Source of the DNA: Porphyra umbilicalis | Lineage: Eukaryota; Rhodophyta; Bangiophyceae; Bangiales; Bangiaceae | Direction of reading: 5' to 3' | DNA: 64,000 nucleotides | Assembly: GCA_002049455.2 (NCBI GenBank) | Contig: KV918775.1 | Span: forward strand, 62,001 to 126,000 | In this document: piece after piece, positions 33,988 to 45,213 of the stretch | How positions within the stretch are numbered: position 1 is the stretch's first letter | Layout: each line of letters starts with the position of its first letter | The notes under the pieces: generated by a model | What the model was told of the DNA's origin: nothing | Database searches by the model: none | The model's input: only the letters and a program-made list of their open reading frames with translations | Position numbers and translations under genes: made by a program

Positions 33988-34353
33988 GATGAGTGAGCTT
34001 TTGTTTCTTTTTCTTTCTCGCAGTCTTTGTTTGCCTTTCTCTTTTTTTTTGCTGTTGGCGATGGGTGATCCCCCAGCATTACCCGTGACCCGTACTTGGT
34101 CGAGCAGATTACACCTTTTTATATCTCAACAAGGCCGGTTTGGCTCGAATCAGGGGGGCTAATGTCTCACGACGACGACCACGATCGGCTGCTTGGACGC
34201 CCCTATGTCTGCGCAGGCGATCTTCTTCCCGCGCTTCCCCACCGCCAGGCCGATCCCGTTGACCCGCGACTACCGTCGGGTCCGACCCCCCCCCGCCCTC
34301 CTTTCTGCCCGTGTTGCATTTTCCTCCTTGGGCATCCCCCCCCTTTGGTCATC

Positions 34354-34869
34354 ATGCCTCCCAAGTTTGACCCCACCGCGGTGACGGAAATCTTTGTCCG
34401 CACGACGGGCGGGGAGGTGGGCGCCGTCGCGTCGTTGGCGCCCAAGATTGGCCCCCTGGGGCTGTCGCCCAAGAAGATTGGGGACCAGCTGGCCAAGGCC
34501 ACCAAGGACTGGAAGGGCCTCCGCGTCATGTGCAAGCTGACGGTCGTCAACCGGCAGGCGACCGTGACGGTCGTGCCGTCGGCCGCGTCCATGATCATCA
34601 AGGCGCTCAAGGAGCCGGAGCGGGACCGGAAAAAGGTCAAGAACATTTCCCACGATGGCAACCTGACCATGGACGCGATTATCGAGGTGGCCAAAAACAC
34701 TCGGCGGCGGTCCATGTCGGTAAAGATGGCCGGCACCGTCAAGGAGGTGCTCGGGACGGCCCAGTCGGTCGGCTGCACCGTCGACGGGCAGGCGCCGCAT
34801 GACATTATTGAGGCGATTGACGCGGGGGAGGTGGAGGTGGAGGACTATGAGGCGCCAGCAGAGGAGTAG
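34354..34869 (+). CDS. RPL12: 60S ribosomal protein L12 (uL11)
   Basis: A 171-residue intact single-exon frame. The N-terminus MPPKFDP is that of eukaryotic L12. [21 protein letters not shown] is the conserved prolyl-rich domain that binds GTPase-centre factors. [15 protein letters not shown] and [15 protein letters not shown] are family signatures, and the C-terminal domain binds the 28S rRNA GTPase-associated centre. The C-terminus adds a short acidic tail ([12 protein letters not shown]) longer than in animals. It lies in a convergent arrangement with PSMA3. Confidence 0.97.
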   Translation: MPPKFDPTAVTEIFVRTTGGEVGAVASLAPKIGPLGLSPKKIGDQLAKATKDWKGLRVMCKLTVVNRQATVTVVPSAASMIIKALKEPERDRKKVKNISHDGNLTMDAIIEVAKNTRRRSMSVKMAGTVKEVLGTAQSVGCTVDGQAPHDIIEAIDAGEVEVEDYEAPAEE

Positions 34870-35560
34870 GCGGCGGCGCGCTGCGAGCACGAGCGCGTGC
34901 GGTGGGGGTGGGAGGGGGTGGCCCGTGCGCGCAGTCAGAGGCGTGTGCGCGCACGTGTGGGCTGCGGACGACGAGTGGGGTTGGCGGGGTGCTGCGCCTG
35001 GTGCGGGTGGGGGGTGCGGACCCCAAGAGCGGCGCGTGCGCGTGGCTGTAGGGGATAAACGTCATATCCTGGTACATGCGGGTTGTGGGGCGGTCGTTGG
35101 TGTGTGGCTGTACTGTAGCCTGCGGAGGTTGTTTTCTGGTGGACACTGTGGATGGGCTGGTCTTGGCTGTGTTGGCGTTGGGGTGCTCGTGCACGGTGTG
35201 TACCGAGGCGCTTGTTCTTTTTTCCCGGCTCTTGCCATGCGCCGCACAAGCAGCGATGTGACGAGGAACGCCCAGGCTTGCAATGCGACGTGATTACAGA
35301 ATGGGACTGGGAGGGTGTGCGTGTGCAGAGTGCAGTGGGTCGACCTGCGACGCAGCTGCCAGTGGTTAGTGGACACTGACTGACCCCGACGCACAGACAC
35401 ACCGGGCAGAAGGGTGTGCAACGAACCTCATTGCCTGTGCAGTCCTCCCCAACCACCTCCCTCCGTTCGTGCTCGCCTGGCCCCCTCCCATCAAGACATG
35501 CGGCGCATACGAGCAGAGCAACATCAAAAAGAAAACGCCGGTGGCTCAGACGCAGACCCC
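34870..35560. other. Convergent intergenic region, RPL12 / PSMA3
   Basis: Contains the 3' ends of both flanking genes. G/T-rich words (GTGCGCGC, TGTGG) are frequent on the plus strand up to about 35,200. I see no further gene. Confidence 0.4.
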
Positions 35561-36737
35561 CTACTCGTCATCGTCCATGTCCGAGTCGTCGTCCTGCGCC
35601 GCCTCCGCTGCCTTGCGCGCCTCGTCCACCAGGTCTTGGGGCACCAGCTGCGACTTGTTCTTGCTCTCCTCGCACACCCAGCACATTTCCAACTCGTACA
35701 GCTTGTCCTTGGTCTCGTCGTGCACGTCGACAATGATCTTGGCCAGCTCCTTGACCGCCTCACGGCAGGTCAGCGTCTTGAAATCGAGCTTCTCCAATGC
35801 CGTCTTGGCCGCTTGCTTCCCCTTCCCCACCGCCGCCCCAAAGTACCGGTACGACACGCCCGACGGCTCCACCAGGTACAGCTGGTACCCGTTGATGTCA
35901 TCGTGCGCGCCGAGCAGCGCCGCGCACCCAAACGGCCGCACGTACGCGTACAGCGTGTACACGTGCGCAAAGTTGGCCAGCCGCTCCGCGAGCACGTGAC
36001 CGGGGATGGGGCTGTCGTACACCGACTTGTACGACGAGCACTCGTCCCGCGCCCGCGTCGCCAGCTGCCGCCCATCGGAAATTAAGCCCGAGATGACCAC
36101 CCCGAGTGATGGTCCACCAGGTGCGCCCGCCGCATCGTGCCGGGCACTAGCATCTTGGAGACGACCACCTTCTCCACCGCCATCACCACCCCATCTTTGC
36201 ACGACACGCCGATGGCGGTGCTGTGGCAGCGGCGAGGGTGGTCGTAGGAGCGAGTAGCAGCAGTGCGCAGCACCACAGAGTCCGGGGGCACAAACACAGC
36301 AAGCGAGACCAGGTAGACCCCCCCACAGCAGCAGCAGCAGTCGCAGCAGCAGTAGAACGCATTCCGGTCAGTCGCAGCCCCCCTCGCCCCCGCTCGCGCA
36401 CGTCGCCCCCGCGTCCCACCGACACACCCGTCCGCTACCGCCATCACCCACCACACACCCGCCGCAGCAAGCCGCGCTAGCCAGTCAGCCCAGCACCACC
36501 GCTAGACCCCCGGTGCGTCTGCTCGCCGCGCCTGCCCGCCGCGGTGCGCGGCAGCCATGACCATCGGTGGCGCTCCCTTCCATGGGCGCCCAGGCCCAGC
36601 CACACGGGCGCCGGCAGCGCATGCCCTCCAGCACCCACACGCCCACCAACATACCCGCTGTTCTCTATCGCCTTCTGTGCATATTCGATCTGGAAGACCC
36701 GGCCGTCGGGCGAGTAGGTCGTCGTCGACAGGTCGTA
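35561..36737 (-). CDS. PSMA3: Proteasome subunit alpha type-3 (alpha7)
   Basis: The exon at 36737-36655 reads [20 protein letters not shown], the signature of 20S alpha subunits, and ends at a GTATGT donor. The next exon starts after CCACAG at 36220 with [12 protein letters not shown], then [14 protein letters not shown]-type residues ([19 protein letters not shown]), [25 protein letters not shown] and [14 protein letters not shown], which identify alpha type-3. The acidic tail [10 protein letters not shown] is also typical. Near 36,100 one base is missing in a G run (sense CACTCGGGG then TGGTC), which shifts the frame between the HHSG and VVISG segments. This may be an assembly error or a real lesion. 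The first exon with the start Met was not found; a tAG acceptor at 36738-36739 shows it lies upstream. Confidence 0.92.
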
Positions 36738-37229
36738 CTACGCAGACACCCAGCACCGCCAGGCGCGCAACAGAGCAGGTATCGGCAATCATCGCACCAT
36801 AGCAGGAAAAACAGGACACGGACGGTACCCAAGGCCAATATTCAAGCCAAAGCGTACGAGTGACAGCCAACAAAAAAGCCATAAGGTCAATCGCCTGAGT
36901 ATAGAGGCGCTCGCTGACAGCTAGCCGCTCGGAGTGGCCGAATGCGCTGGACCACATGGGTATGGAGAGAGCCTGTTTGAAAACAAACGTACACCAGTGC
37001 CGATGCTTGTCATGATGATGCACAAGAGCGGCGCTTCGTCAATGTCACTGGGGCAAAAAGTAGCTACGGCTGGTGCGCACTGGGTGCGGTCGAGCGGGAG
37101 AGAGAAACCGGAGTCGATGATGGGGACAGCAATACTGACATAGGGATCTCGCATGGAATTGTCCGACTGGTTCCCATAAAGTACGTAATGTCGTCAGTTG
37201 CCAGGTACTGTTTATCAAGATTGTGGCAC
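36738..37229. other. Region holding the unlocated PSMA3 first exon
   Basis: AT-richer sequence downstream of the truncated dehydrogenase and upstream of PSMA3. A minus-strand candidate ATTGGCCTTGG followed by GTACCG (about 36,830) could be the end of a short first exon, but it lacks a convincing ATG. Confidence 0.25.
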
Positions 37230-37525
37230 AAAACAGCTGGGTGCAACGACGCGCGTGCCCAGCGGGAGGCACACGCGCCGCCGTCCAGTGCGGGCATCCG
37301 CGCCACGACGCCGACAAACTCGTGGCCGAGCACGCACCCGACTTGGGCGGCGGCCTTGAAGCCGCGGGCGAGCTCCAAGTCTGTCCCGCAGACGCCCGCG
37401 AGGGCCACGCAGAGGAGCACCTCCCCGGGAGTGGGGGGGGGGGTCGCCCGCGTGACCGTGGCGACGGACCCGCCGGGCTGCAGCACCGCCGCCCGTATGG
37501 TGGGTGGGATGGGGGGGGGCGTCAT
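37230..37525 (-). pseudogene. Zinc-type alcohol dehydrogenase (MDR) N-terminal fragment
   Basis: From Met at 37525 the frame reads IRAAVLQPGG, then TPGEVLLCVALAGVCGTDLE and VGCVLGHEFVGVV. These are the GroES-like fold of medium-chain dehydrogenases with the catalytic-zinc Cys (GVCGTD) and the GHE motif. The following LGTRVVA strand is in a neighbouring frame, so one small indel lies near 37,260. After it all similarity stops at about 37,230: the structural-zinc loop and the whole NAD-binding domain (about 250 residues) are absent. It is either a truncated gene or the first exon of one whose remainder I cannot find in the next 500 bp. Confidence 0.7.
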
Positions 37526-37970
37526 GGTGGGGGGGGGCGGGGGGGGGGAAGGTGGGGAGGGGGGGAAAGGGTGGGGGGTGGGTGATGGGGGGGGGGTGTC
37601 CGCAATGGGCCCGTCGGTGGCGGCCTTCCCAGTGGGGAAGCGGGGAGGGTACATTTTGCATCGTTGCGGCGGCCAGATCACGCCAGGCGCGGCGGTCGTC
37701 GGCTGCCGTGCGAGCGGGCGCTCCGGCCGGCGCCGGGGTGGCGAGCCAACGGGGCGCTGCGCTGTCGCCCGCAACGAAGGTGCGCATTCCTGTGGCGGTC
37801 TCACCAGGAGCCCTTCCGCTCTCTGGCGTTCCCCGACCCGTCGTCGGGAATGGATCACTGCAAGCGGTGGTGGTGGTTCCCATGGCCACCCTCGCCTGCC
37901 GTGCGGCCATGTGTCCGCACGCACACACCCGCACGCACACACCCCTCCCCACACACCCCTACCCACAGCC
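37526..37970. other. Upstream region of the dehydrogenase fragment
   Basis: Purine-rich G runs at 37,510-37,600 precede mixed sequence. No gene seen. Its right edge is the stop codon of the hydrolase gene. Confidence 0.3.
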
Positions 37971-40004
37971 TCAGGCCTCTAGGTAGCGGCGCAGTACGCC
38001 GACGACTGCGTCAAAGCTCGGCCCCGGCAAGAAAAAATTGGTGTGCGTTACCCCGGCCAGCGCCGTATACTTGACCGTCGCCAACCCCGCCAGGAGGCCC
38101 CGCACGAGGCGCGCGCTCGCGTCGACCACCAGCGGCGGCACAATCTTGTCGTCGCTGCCTGCCACCAGCTCCACATCATACCCGCGGTCGCCCGTGTAGT
38201 ACGTCTCGTTGGACGCCAGCCCTACGGGAAAAATTTCCTGGATATCCAGCCACCTTGAACAGCACCGATCTGACACTCACAGGAGAAATATTTCCGTCTG
38301 TAGGCTCCAAGTTGACTCGCCGTATTCCGGTCGCGGGGGCCCTCCCGTCGTCAAGGATCCAGGAAAAAAGCTCGATCTGATGGCACTTTGGTTGGCTCAC
38401 AACGCTCCTCACTTCACTGTAAGCATACACCTGATTGGTTCTCAGTGTCCTCTGACACTGTTGCTTATAGTAGTTGATTTGAATGGTATTTATTAGTGCT
38501 GCCATGTGAACCTACAGTCAAGTGCAATCGAGCAAGTGGAAATTAACATGAGCCGGTGAAGCGAGCGGCACGAACGCCCCGAGCCCCCGCCCGCTTCCCC
38601 CCACTGCAAAGAAAAGGCAAGGCACAAGAAGAGCAGACAGATGTAGACAGAAAAAGTACAGGAACATACGGTAAACACCATAGCACAGAATGAGGTGCAG
38701 AAACAGAGCCAAGAGCAGAGCGGCGTGTACAGGTCAGTGGCCAGTTCAGACATAACAACCCGGCATTCGGACACTCCTCACTTACTCACCCGTCCAACGG
38801 AGAAGGATCTGGGTGGTCGTGAAGCGGGTGGTCCTGACGGCGGCGTCCAAATGGGCCAATCCGACGGGAGAAGTTGCGGGGGCGGCGTCCGGCTGTACGC
38901 CGATAGTGCGGACGCGGCGCAGCGAGAGATGCCCCCGTCCCCTGTCTCCATCCCCTCTCCTCTTCCACCTCCCTCGTACTCCTCCCGCGCCTCTCTCCCG
39001 TCCCCCCCTCCCGTCCCCCCGAACATATCCAGCTCAAAGGTTGGCATAAAAAAAATCACAGCAAGACGCCTCACATGCGTCCACATACCTTCACATAGGG
39101 CACGCTCCAAGGAAGCAAGGGGGGGGGATACGTGCCTGGGACAACGGCAAGGACGGGGACAACAGGTGTGCGCGAGGGGGGGTGGGGACGACCAAGATCT
39201 GTTGCAACGCCGCCGAAGCAGCCGATCTGGTTAAACGACGGGGGGGCGGGCGGCACACATCAGGAATGGGCGTCTGGGGGGGGGAAAGCTGCCCAAGCGC
39301 CGGCGATCTGGGCCACACACTGCGGCGCGGAAGATCGCCTCACGTGCAGCGCGCGTCGGGCGACAGACCGCCCGAGATCCTGGATTTTCTGACCAGCTGC
39401 AATTGTGGGGGCTCGCTCAGGTGGCTTGGAATGATGCTTGCTGTTCGGCCCGCTCCTGCGAGCCGCTGGATCAGTCGAACGGCCTCTGTTTCCGACCGAA
39501 ATGGACTTCAAGGCCACCGGATCCGGCTGTTTCCGGGATCCCGGGGCCAAAAAAGCTGGATATCCAGCAAAATTTTCCCGTAGGAACGCCAGCGCGCGGG
39601 CGAAAAAGGTGGCATAAAAGATTGGCGTGTCGGTGTAGCCGTGGAGAAAGACGATCGATGCCGCCGCCGGGCGGAGGGGGGGCTCCAACACGTAGCCTCC
39701 GAGCGGCGGCCCCGCCCCACACCGCACCGTGTGGAGGGTGCCGGGAAGGCGGCGGCCGCACGTCAGGGGCGTCGGCGGCGGAATGGCGTCGGGGGGGAGG
39801 GTGCCCGTTGGGTCGACGAGCGATGTGTTGGACGCGAGGAGCGCCACGAGCTCCCGCCAAGAGCGGTACGTGCTGCGCTCCATTGGGTACGCCTCGGGCG
39901 CGGTCGGCGGGAAGACGTACGGCTCGTCAAAGGCGACGGCGGGCGTCGCGCCGCCGCCGAGGAGTACGGCGGCCAGCAGCACGAGCAGCAGCTTAGACGC
40001 CATG
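37971..40004 (-). pseudogene. Secreted alpha/beta-hydrolase-like gene split by a transposon
   Basis: The first part (40004-39594) starts MASKLLLVLLAAVLLGGG, a clear signal peptide, and reaches SIVFLHGYTDTPIFYATFFA, the oxyanion-side strand of an alpha/beta hydrolase. The last part (38211-37971) reads YDVELVAGSDDKIVPP and LAGVTHTNFF, the acid and His regions of that fold. Between them lies a 1,364-bp element flanked by near-identical 9-bp duplications. The two host parts would be in the same frame (…ARALA / SNETYYTG…) without the element. Even so, the nucleophile elbow (G.S.G) that should sit between them is absent, so about 70-100 residues are missing from this locus. Either the gene was already shortened or the segment was lost with the insertion. 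Confidence 0.7.
38221..39584. mobile_element. MULE-like non-autonomous DNA transposon
   Basis: The ends are about 30-bp inverted repeats that start CCTACGGGAAAA and include the 12-bp palindrome CTGGATATCCAG; the two differ at about two positions. They are flanked by 9-bp direct repeats GACGCCAGC (38212-38220) and AACGCCAGC (39585-39593) with one mismatch, the size expected of Mutator-like elements. An 8-bp hAT-type duplication ACGCCAGC cannot be excluded. No transposase is encoded. The near identity of the ends suggests a fairly recent insertion. Confidence 0.8.
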
Positions 40005-40838
40005 GCGGCGTGTGGGCGGGGCTTGGTGCAACAAGCGTACGGTACCCGCATCGGCGAGGGGGAAGCCTGACGGCGCACGGCGGGAGGGGGGGGGGGGAGC
40101 ACCTGGCGTACGTCGCGTCGCGCCGATGCGAGGCACCCGCGGCGTCGGTCGCGTCCTTCACAGCATGGCGTCGTCGAGATCTCGCGTCTCGGTCGCGCAC
40201 ACCGCGGCGCCACGGACCCGCTTCCACTGCACTTTTTCGAGGAAAGGCCGTAGGGATAGTACAGTGCGTTCTCGTTATCATAGGAGAATCGTTATAGGAG
40301 AATCGTTTACAAGAGAATATGGGTCGCGAGTCCTTCTTTCCAGTCCGAGTAGGCCACTTTTATTCATATTGAGTTAAATCAGCTATCTCTTGTAACGAAA
40401 ACACTCCCCGTTAAGGGCGGTCTTTTGGAATGAAATATTTCATGGGTTCCTTGAAAGCATTTACAGTGAACCCCCTCCGCATGCACAATCCGGAGGCGCT
40501 TCACTTCTCCAATCCACCGTCGTCCAAGCGTATCGGTGAAAGACGTACGCACACGCCCTACACCCCCCAACCCTTCTGGAGCTCTAGTGTCCTATGCAAG
40601 TGCTTCACCTCTGCCCCCCTCGCCCCTGCTGTATTTCTTTTGTGGTATTTTGGTCTTTCCGGCCGATGGAGGACAGCATGAAGCCGGCTGAGAGTGCCTT
40701 GATGAGGTACGGTGGGCACTCCCACCTTTGACGTAGATTGAGGCGATAAGAGCTAATGGGATCTGACTGCCCTGATGGTGAAGCACCTCCGCGCTGTACG
40801 CCCCACCCATACATCGATCTATTTTCACAACGGCGTCA
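40005..40838. other. AT-rich stretch with possible pogo/Tigger-like ends
   Basis: From 40,260 the sequence TACAGTGCGTTCTCGTTATC resembles the start of pogo/Tigger-type inverted repeats. A partly matching inverted copy lies at about 40,385-40,415 (TCTTGTAACGAAAACACT). Another TACAGTGAACCCC occurs at 40,463. The words TCGTTATAGGAGAATC repeat. No gene is visible. Confidence 0.35.
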
Positions 40839-42840
40839 ATGGACGATACGAGCCGGTACCTACAGGTAAGCGCGAAACTTCAGGCGCGGCAAATGCGGCC
40901 ACGTGTGAGCGCCGTCGTGCGGGCAGCGGGCGACGCTGCTGACGCGGCCGCCGCCGCCACGCGACGAGCGATTTTGGACATCCTCCGAGCGGCACAGCGC
41001 CAGGAGGGGGTGCCAGTCGTGCCGAAGGACCATCTGCAGCGCCTGTCCCTTCGGGCACAGGCGCTGTTCATGACTAAGCATGAATTGAGTCAGACCAAGT
41101 GGAGCGAGCTGCGCAAGGCACTCGGCGGCAAGGACAGCGGATTGGCGTCCAGGGAGGTGGTACGTAGCGCTATGTGCACAGCTGCCGCCGAGCAATGGCG
41201 GCAGGTGTGAACGGACGCTCGCAGGGGCCACCTCGTCAGCCGCCGCGATGCTTTCGATTGCACGGTGGACGAACTCGTTCAGTGGGAGTACTTCAGGGAA
41301 AGGTATGTGCGGGGACCTGATGGCGACCAGTCCCCCACACGTCCACGTATCTATTAACTCCGAAGCTCCCCTACAAGTAGCATGCGTACAACACGGCAGA
41401 CGTTCAACTCTGCCTGGGGCTGGACAAGGTTGGGCGTAGGACCTCCACCGCTAAGCTTGTGGTGACCACGCCCAATCAGGCGCATCCTGTGTCACGCTCC
41501 CACTCCATCCTGCTATCCACGGTGACATGCTCGTCTGATACCAACGCAGATCTCCATGAGATGGTTGGCCCATGGATGGGTGACGTGCAGGCTTTACTGG
41601 AAAGCGGTGTGACTTTAAACGGCTGGCTACGTGCCGTGCGCCTGTTCTACACGGGTGACCTGCAGTTCCTGAGCTTCTTCCTGGACGCCTGTTCTATACG
41701 GGTGACCTGTAGTTCCTGAGCTTCTTCCTGGGCCACAAGGGCGCGTCTTGCTGACTGCAGTGCGTATGGTGCCTCCTGATGGGTCGGCACAGCGATGCCA
41801 ATGTCCAGGCGCTGGCTGCCTTTGGAGATATTCAGGACGCCCGGCAGACGCCGAAGAAGCACCACAACCTCAAACAACTGCAGGATGCGATTGGAGCGCT
41901 GCGGAAGGACTGTAACGATGACCTGCTCATCCCCCTTACACCCTTAAAGCACCTCTCCATTGATTATCCGCCACTTTTTGACGTTCAGCACTGTCAGATT
42001 GTCGTGGCTCCTCTTCATCGTTCCCTCGGCGTCACCGCAATTCTGTTGCAACTTGGTGTGGGGGTGGCCCCCCTGTGTGGTGGTCTGTCGGCCGCGCGCC
42101 GTGCGGCCGCCGCTATCGGCGCCACCTTGTTGAAGGACGTGCGCGTGCGACCTGTGCTGTACCACGTTCGTGTTTTTGCCAACACATAGTGCCATCGCAT
42201 TGGAATACTCGGCTCCATTGCTTGAGACGCGCTGGAGGGGCTCATCCCGGCGCCTCGACTTGCAGCTCTGCGCACGGCGTGGGCGGCGTGGGCTGGCGTC
42301 GTCTGTACTCAACCGTGAAGAAGAGATAGCTGCAGAGGAGGTTGCAGACTTCTGCATGTCGCTTGACCGTTTCGTACCTGACTTGTGGGTCATCTTTCCC
42401 TGGTTGAGCGTCTCTCGCAAGCTCCATGCTCTCACCCACCACGCTCTCACCTTACTGCGGCGTTTCGGCTCCTTGGGGTCATACGCGGAGCAGACCTTCG
42501 AGACATAGAACGAGTTTTTCAACCGAGCGTAAGCACAGTGCACGGCGATCTCGTTTCTGGGTTCGTGCGCCCAGCTGGTGCGGCGGGCTGCGCTGGAGCG
42601 CTAGCCGTGAGCGAAGAGGAGCCTGAGGAACGGGCAAACGCGAAAGTCGGTCGACGCCGGGGTGCACAAGGCCAAGTCGCCCGACGACGGCCGGCTGCGA
42701 GTGAACAAGTCCAGCCATCGTCAGACGGCGATCGGCGCCCGCAGGGAGCTAGAACTGATGCCTTTAGGTACCAAGAGAGAAGGTCAAAAAACCCATATGA
42801 AAATCTCGCAGATGATTTAGGACATGCGAGTCACATGCAC
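40839..42840 (+). pseudogene. Broken transposon-type protein gene
   Basis: Pieces in different plus-strand frames follow one order known from a widespread group of transposon-associated proteins of animals and fungi. These are an N-terminal KHELSQTKWSELRKALGG region, then RLFYTGDLQFLSFFLG...CVWC (a GD motif followed by a CxxC), then LSIDYPPLFD with a nearby His, then KLHALTHHALTLLRRFGSLG and AEQTFE. I cannot name the superfamily. The copy is clearly decayed, with several breaks, and includes an internal duplication. No inverted ends were found. Confidence 0.5.
41643..41737 (+). repeat. 47-bp tandem duplication
   Basis: TGTTCTACACGGGTGACCTG... at 41643 recurs at 41690 (TGTTCTATACGGGTGACCTG...) with two differences. 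It lies inside the broken transposon-type gene. Confidence 0.9.
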
Positions 42841-42843
42841 TGA

Positions 42844-43262
42844 AGCGGGGTTGAAATCGGAGCCAGCTTTGCAATGCCATATATATTTCAATGCATCGTG
42901 GCCCGCGGATAGCTGTGTGGATCAGAGTGAGTGCATGTGGCGCACGCATACCCAATCGTGAAAAGGATGGCTGACAGCCGTCCTGAGGAAGCCGTAGTAG
43001 GCAGTCGTGACAATTTTCTAGTTGTAACGACTGGACAGGGATTTGTCTCAGTATCCGAACATCCTACGTGCATGGTGCGGGGGCCTGCAGCGATAAAAAA
43101 GCAGTGGGATGCTGCTGTCCCATAAATTGGACCTCGGTGCATCAACTTCCGTTGCAAAATCACTATTTCATTGGCTCAGGGGGTCTTCGAATGGCGCGCG
43201 GATAGGATATTGGGCTTGCAGATAGTTCGGTGGATCAGCTGTAAGGTCAGGGCACGCAAGAA
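42844..43262. other. Stretch without recognisable gene
   Basis: AT-richer sequence downstream of the beta-propeller gene. No further propeller blade or other domain is recognisable. Confidence 0.35.
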
Positions 43263-44616
43263 TCACACGCCAAACGGATGGTTGCCCGTCTCGACCAGCC
43301 GCTCCCAGCCGGCCACGACGCACCCGTCATCGTCCACGTCCCACAGCCCGACGGCCGTCGAATTGGCGCCGCTGTGCGTGACAAGCAGCACTCGGTCGTC
43401 CGAGGTCAGAGACAGGCTGTGGGGCGTCGGCCGGGACGTGTGGATAGGCGGGCACCCGCGCTGCGGCGCATCCGCCGCTCCATCCGCGCCGAGGCGGTGA
43501 GTGACGATCGCATCGTCGCCGCCGCCAGCAAAGTTGGAAGTGTACGCATGCTGCCCGTCGGTCGAAACGGCCACCCCGTGGGGGGACGGCTGGGTGGTGT
43601 GGAGCGTCGCTGGCGCTTCGCCGCGCAGGCCCTGGGTGTAGGTGCTGACCATGCCCCCCTGGGCGGCAAGCACCACGTCCGAGTCGGCAAAGAGGCCGAT
43701 GAGCGGGTCCGCCGCGTTCTTGACGAGGCGCCTGAGAGAGAATTCGACGAGGTCATAGACGCCAACGTAGCCGGCGCCGTCGGCATTTTTGATGTACGAC
43801 ACGTAGCCAAAGCGATCATTGGAAATTGTGTCGTGGGGGACGCCCCCAACGCGTGCCACGGCCCGCGGCAGCGGGATGGTCGCCAGCCGCGTGTGGGTGG
43901 TCACGTCGTGTACCACCGTCACGTTGGCGCGGTCGCAGGCCGTCCACACGGTTCCGCCCGACGGCACAGGCCATGATGTGGAAGACCCCGTCCTCGGCGG
44001 AGAGAGTAAATGTTGGAAAGAACTTGCCCTCATGGACTTGTAAGACGTGCTGCGCGGGGGACGCAAGGCGATGCAACAATAGTAGAGAAACGATGCAAGG
44101 ATGACCGTTGAGCAGTTGTCGAGATGGAGGGCGATCGAGCAAAGCATGCATACGCTGGCCATCAGAATGCAGCACTCGGGTGTAAACGGTCCGGAGCAAA
44201 CCATCACCACCAAGACAGCCAAGGCGGCCACCAGCGCCGAAGAAGGACAACAGAGCCAAACCCTGCTAGACCCTCAAAGGACAACAACATATCAGCACGC
44301 TGTGGCGGCGGTCACCCACCCACACCTCCCGAGTCCTAAACGGGATCGCCAAGTACATTGGCTCACCGCCCCCAGGCAATTCGTAGTCATTCACAACCGC
44401 CCCAGCGTCTGGGTCCACTAGGCTTACCGTCCCACCGCCACGGTTGGCGACGGCGTGAAAGCCGGTGACGCGGAGAGCGGTGCGGGAACGGGGCCGACAG
44501 TCGAGCGCGGGGGCTCGGGGAGCACTGGCTTCCGCCGCCGCCGCGGCGACGGCGACAACCATCGCAGCGGCGGCGACGGCCGCGACGGACGCGGGCGACT
44601 CGCGGGGGGGTTCCAT
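43263..44616 (-). CDS. Secreted beta-propeller (YVTN/lactonase-like) protein
   Basis: The start Met at 44616 opens MEPPRESPASVAAVAAAAMV, a signal-peptide-like Ala/Val stretch. Blade-like repeats follow: ANRGGGTVSLVDPDAGAVVN, GGTVWTACDRANVTVVHDV, SPHGVAVSTDGQHAYTSNFA and TPHSLSLTSDDRVLLVTHSG. The last two have the P-H-G/S-hydrophobic-S-DG pattern of YVTN beta-propellers. An intron from about 44,300 to 44,063 (acceptor CCGCGCAG) joins VWVGDRRHS to HVLQVHEGKFF. Near 43,970 the frame changes between DGVFHIMA and GGTVWTA, which implies a one-base indel or a missed feature. Translation ends at NHPFGV. The number of blades is low for a full propeller, so exons may be missing. Substrate unknown. Confidence 0.6.
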
Positions 44617-45152
44617 GGCGCCAGAGAGGACGCAAAAGGCGGCGTGCGGCGCGGGGAGGTGGTGGGAAGGGGAGCCACAGGTCTTTCAGCCGCGCAGCGA
44701 GAGGTCGGCTGACACACACTCGGGCTGACCGCCCGGGGGCCGCCTCGCTCGCTTAAAGCTACCCCCCTGTCCGCTGCGCCTCACCCCCTGGCTGGGCGGC
44801 TGTGGCTCGGTCGTCCCGGGACCCTCACCAGCGCGCCAGAAGAGCCAGCGGAAGGCGGTAGGAATTTCTACCTTTTCCCACACCTGTCCACGCCAAAAGC
44901 TGCGGCGGCTCCCCCAAAGCCGTTGGGCTGTCGGCTCCCAACACGCGCGGCGCGGCAGATCGACCACGAACGTAGCCAGGCCCCGCCATGGCGGCAGCAG
45001 GGCAGCCCGGGTGGCTGACTGGACTGCCAGCCACGCGACAGTAGCTGTGCGGCAGGGATACGCGCACCGCCGAGTGGGGACCCACAGCGAGGCGGAGCCC
45101 TGTGCGTGGTCCCGCGATCTCGGGCATGGTTGCCAAGCTCACCGGTGCGGGT
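44617..45152. other. Upstream region of the beta-propeller gene
   Basis: GC-rich to the left edge of the piggyBac-type element. Short open frames on the minus strand have no recognisable motif. Confidence 0.3.
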
Positions 45153-45177
45153 CTAGTGTCTATTCTACCGCAAATTC

Positions 45178-45213
45178 GCATCAAATGATGCTCCTCTGGG
45201 CATCATATGATGC
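45178..45213. repeat. Left subterminal paired palindromes
   Basis: GCATCAAATGATGC (45178-45191) and GCATCATATGATGC (45200-45213) sit just inside the left end of the piggyBac-type element. The same 14-mer motif occurs twice at the right end. They are probable transposase-binding sites. Confidence 0.85.

Noticed and set aside
36502-37023. 173-codon minus-strand ORF upstream of PSMA3
   Set aside because: It overlaps the PSMA3 exon in another frame and has no family signature.
43278-43976. 232-codon plus-strand ORF opposite the beta-propeller gene
   Set aside because: Antisense shadow; the minus strand shows the propeller motifs.
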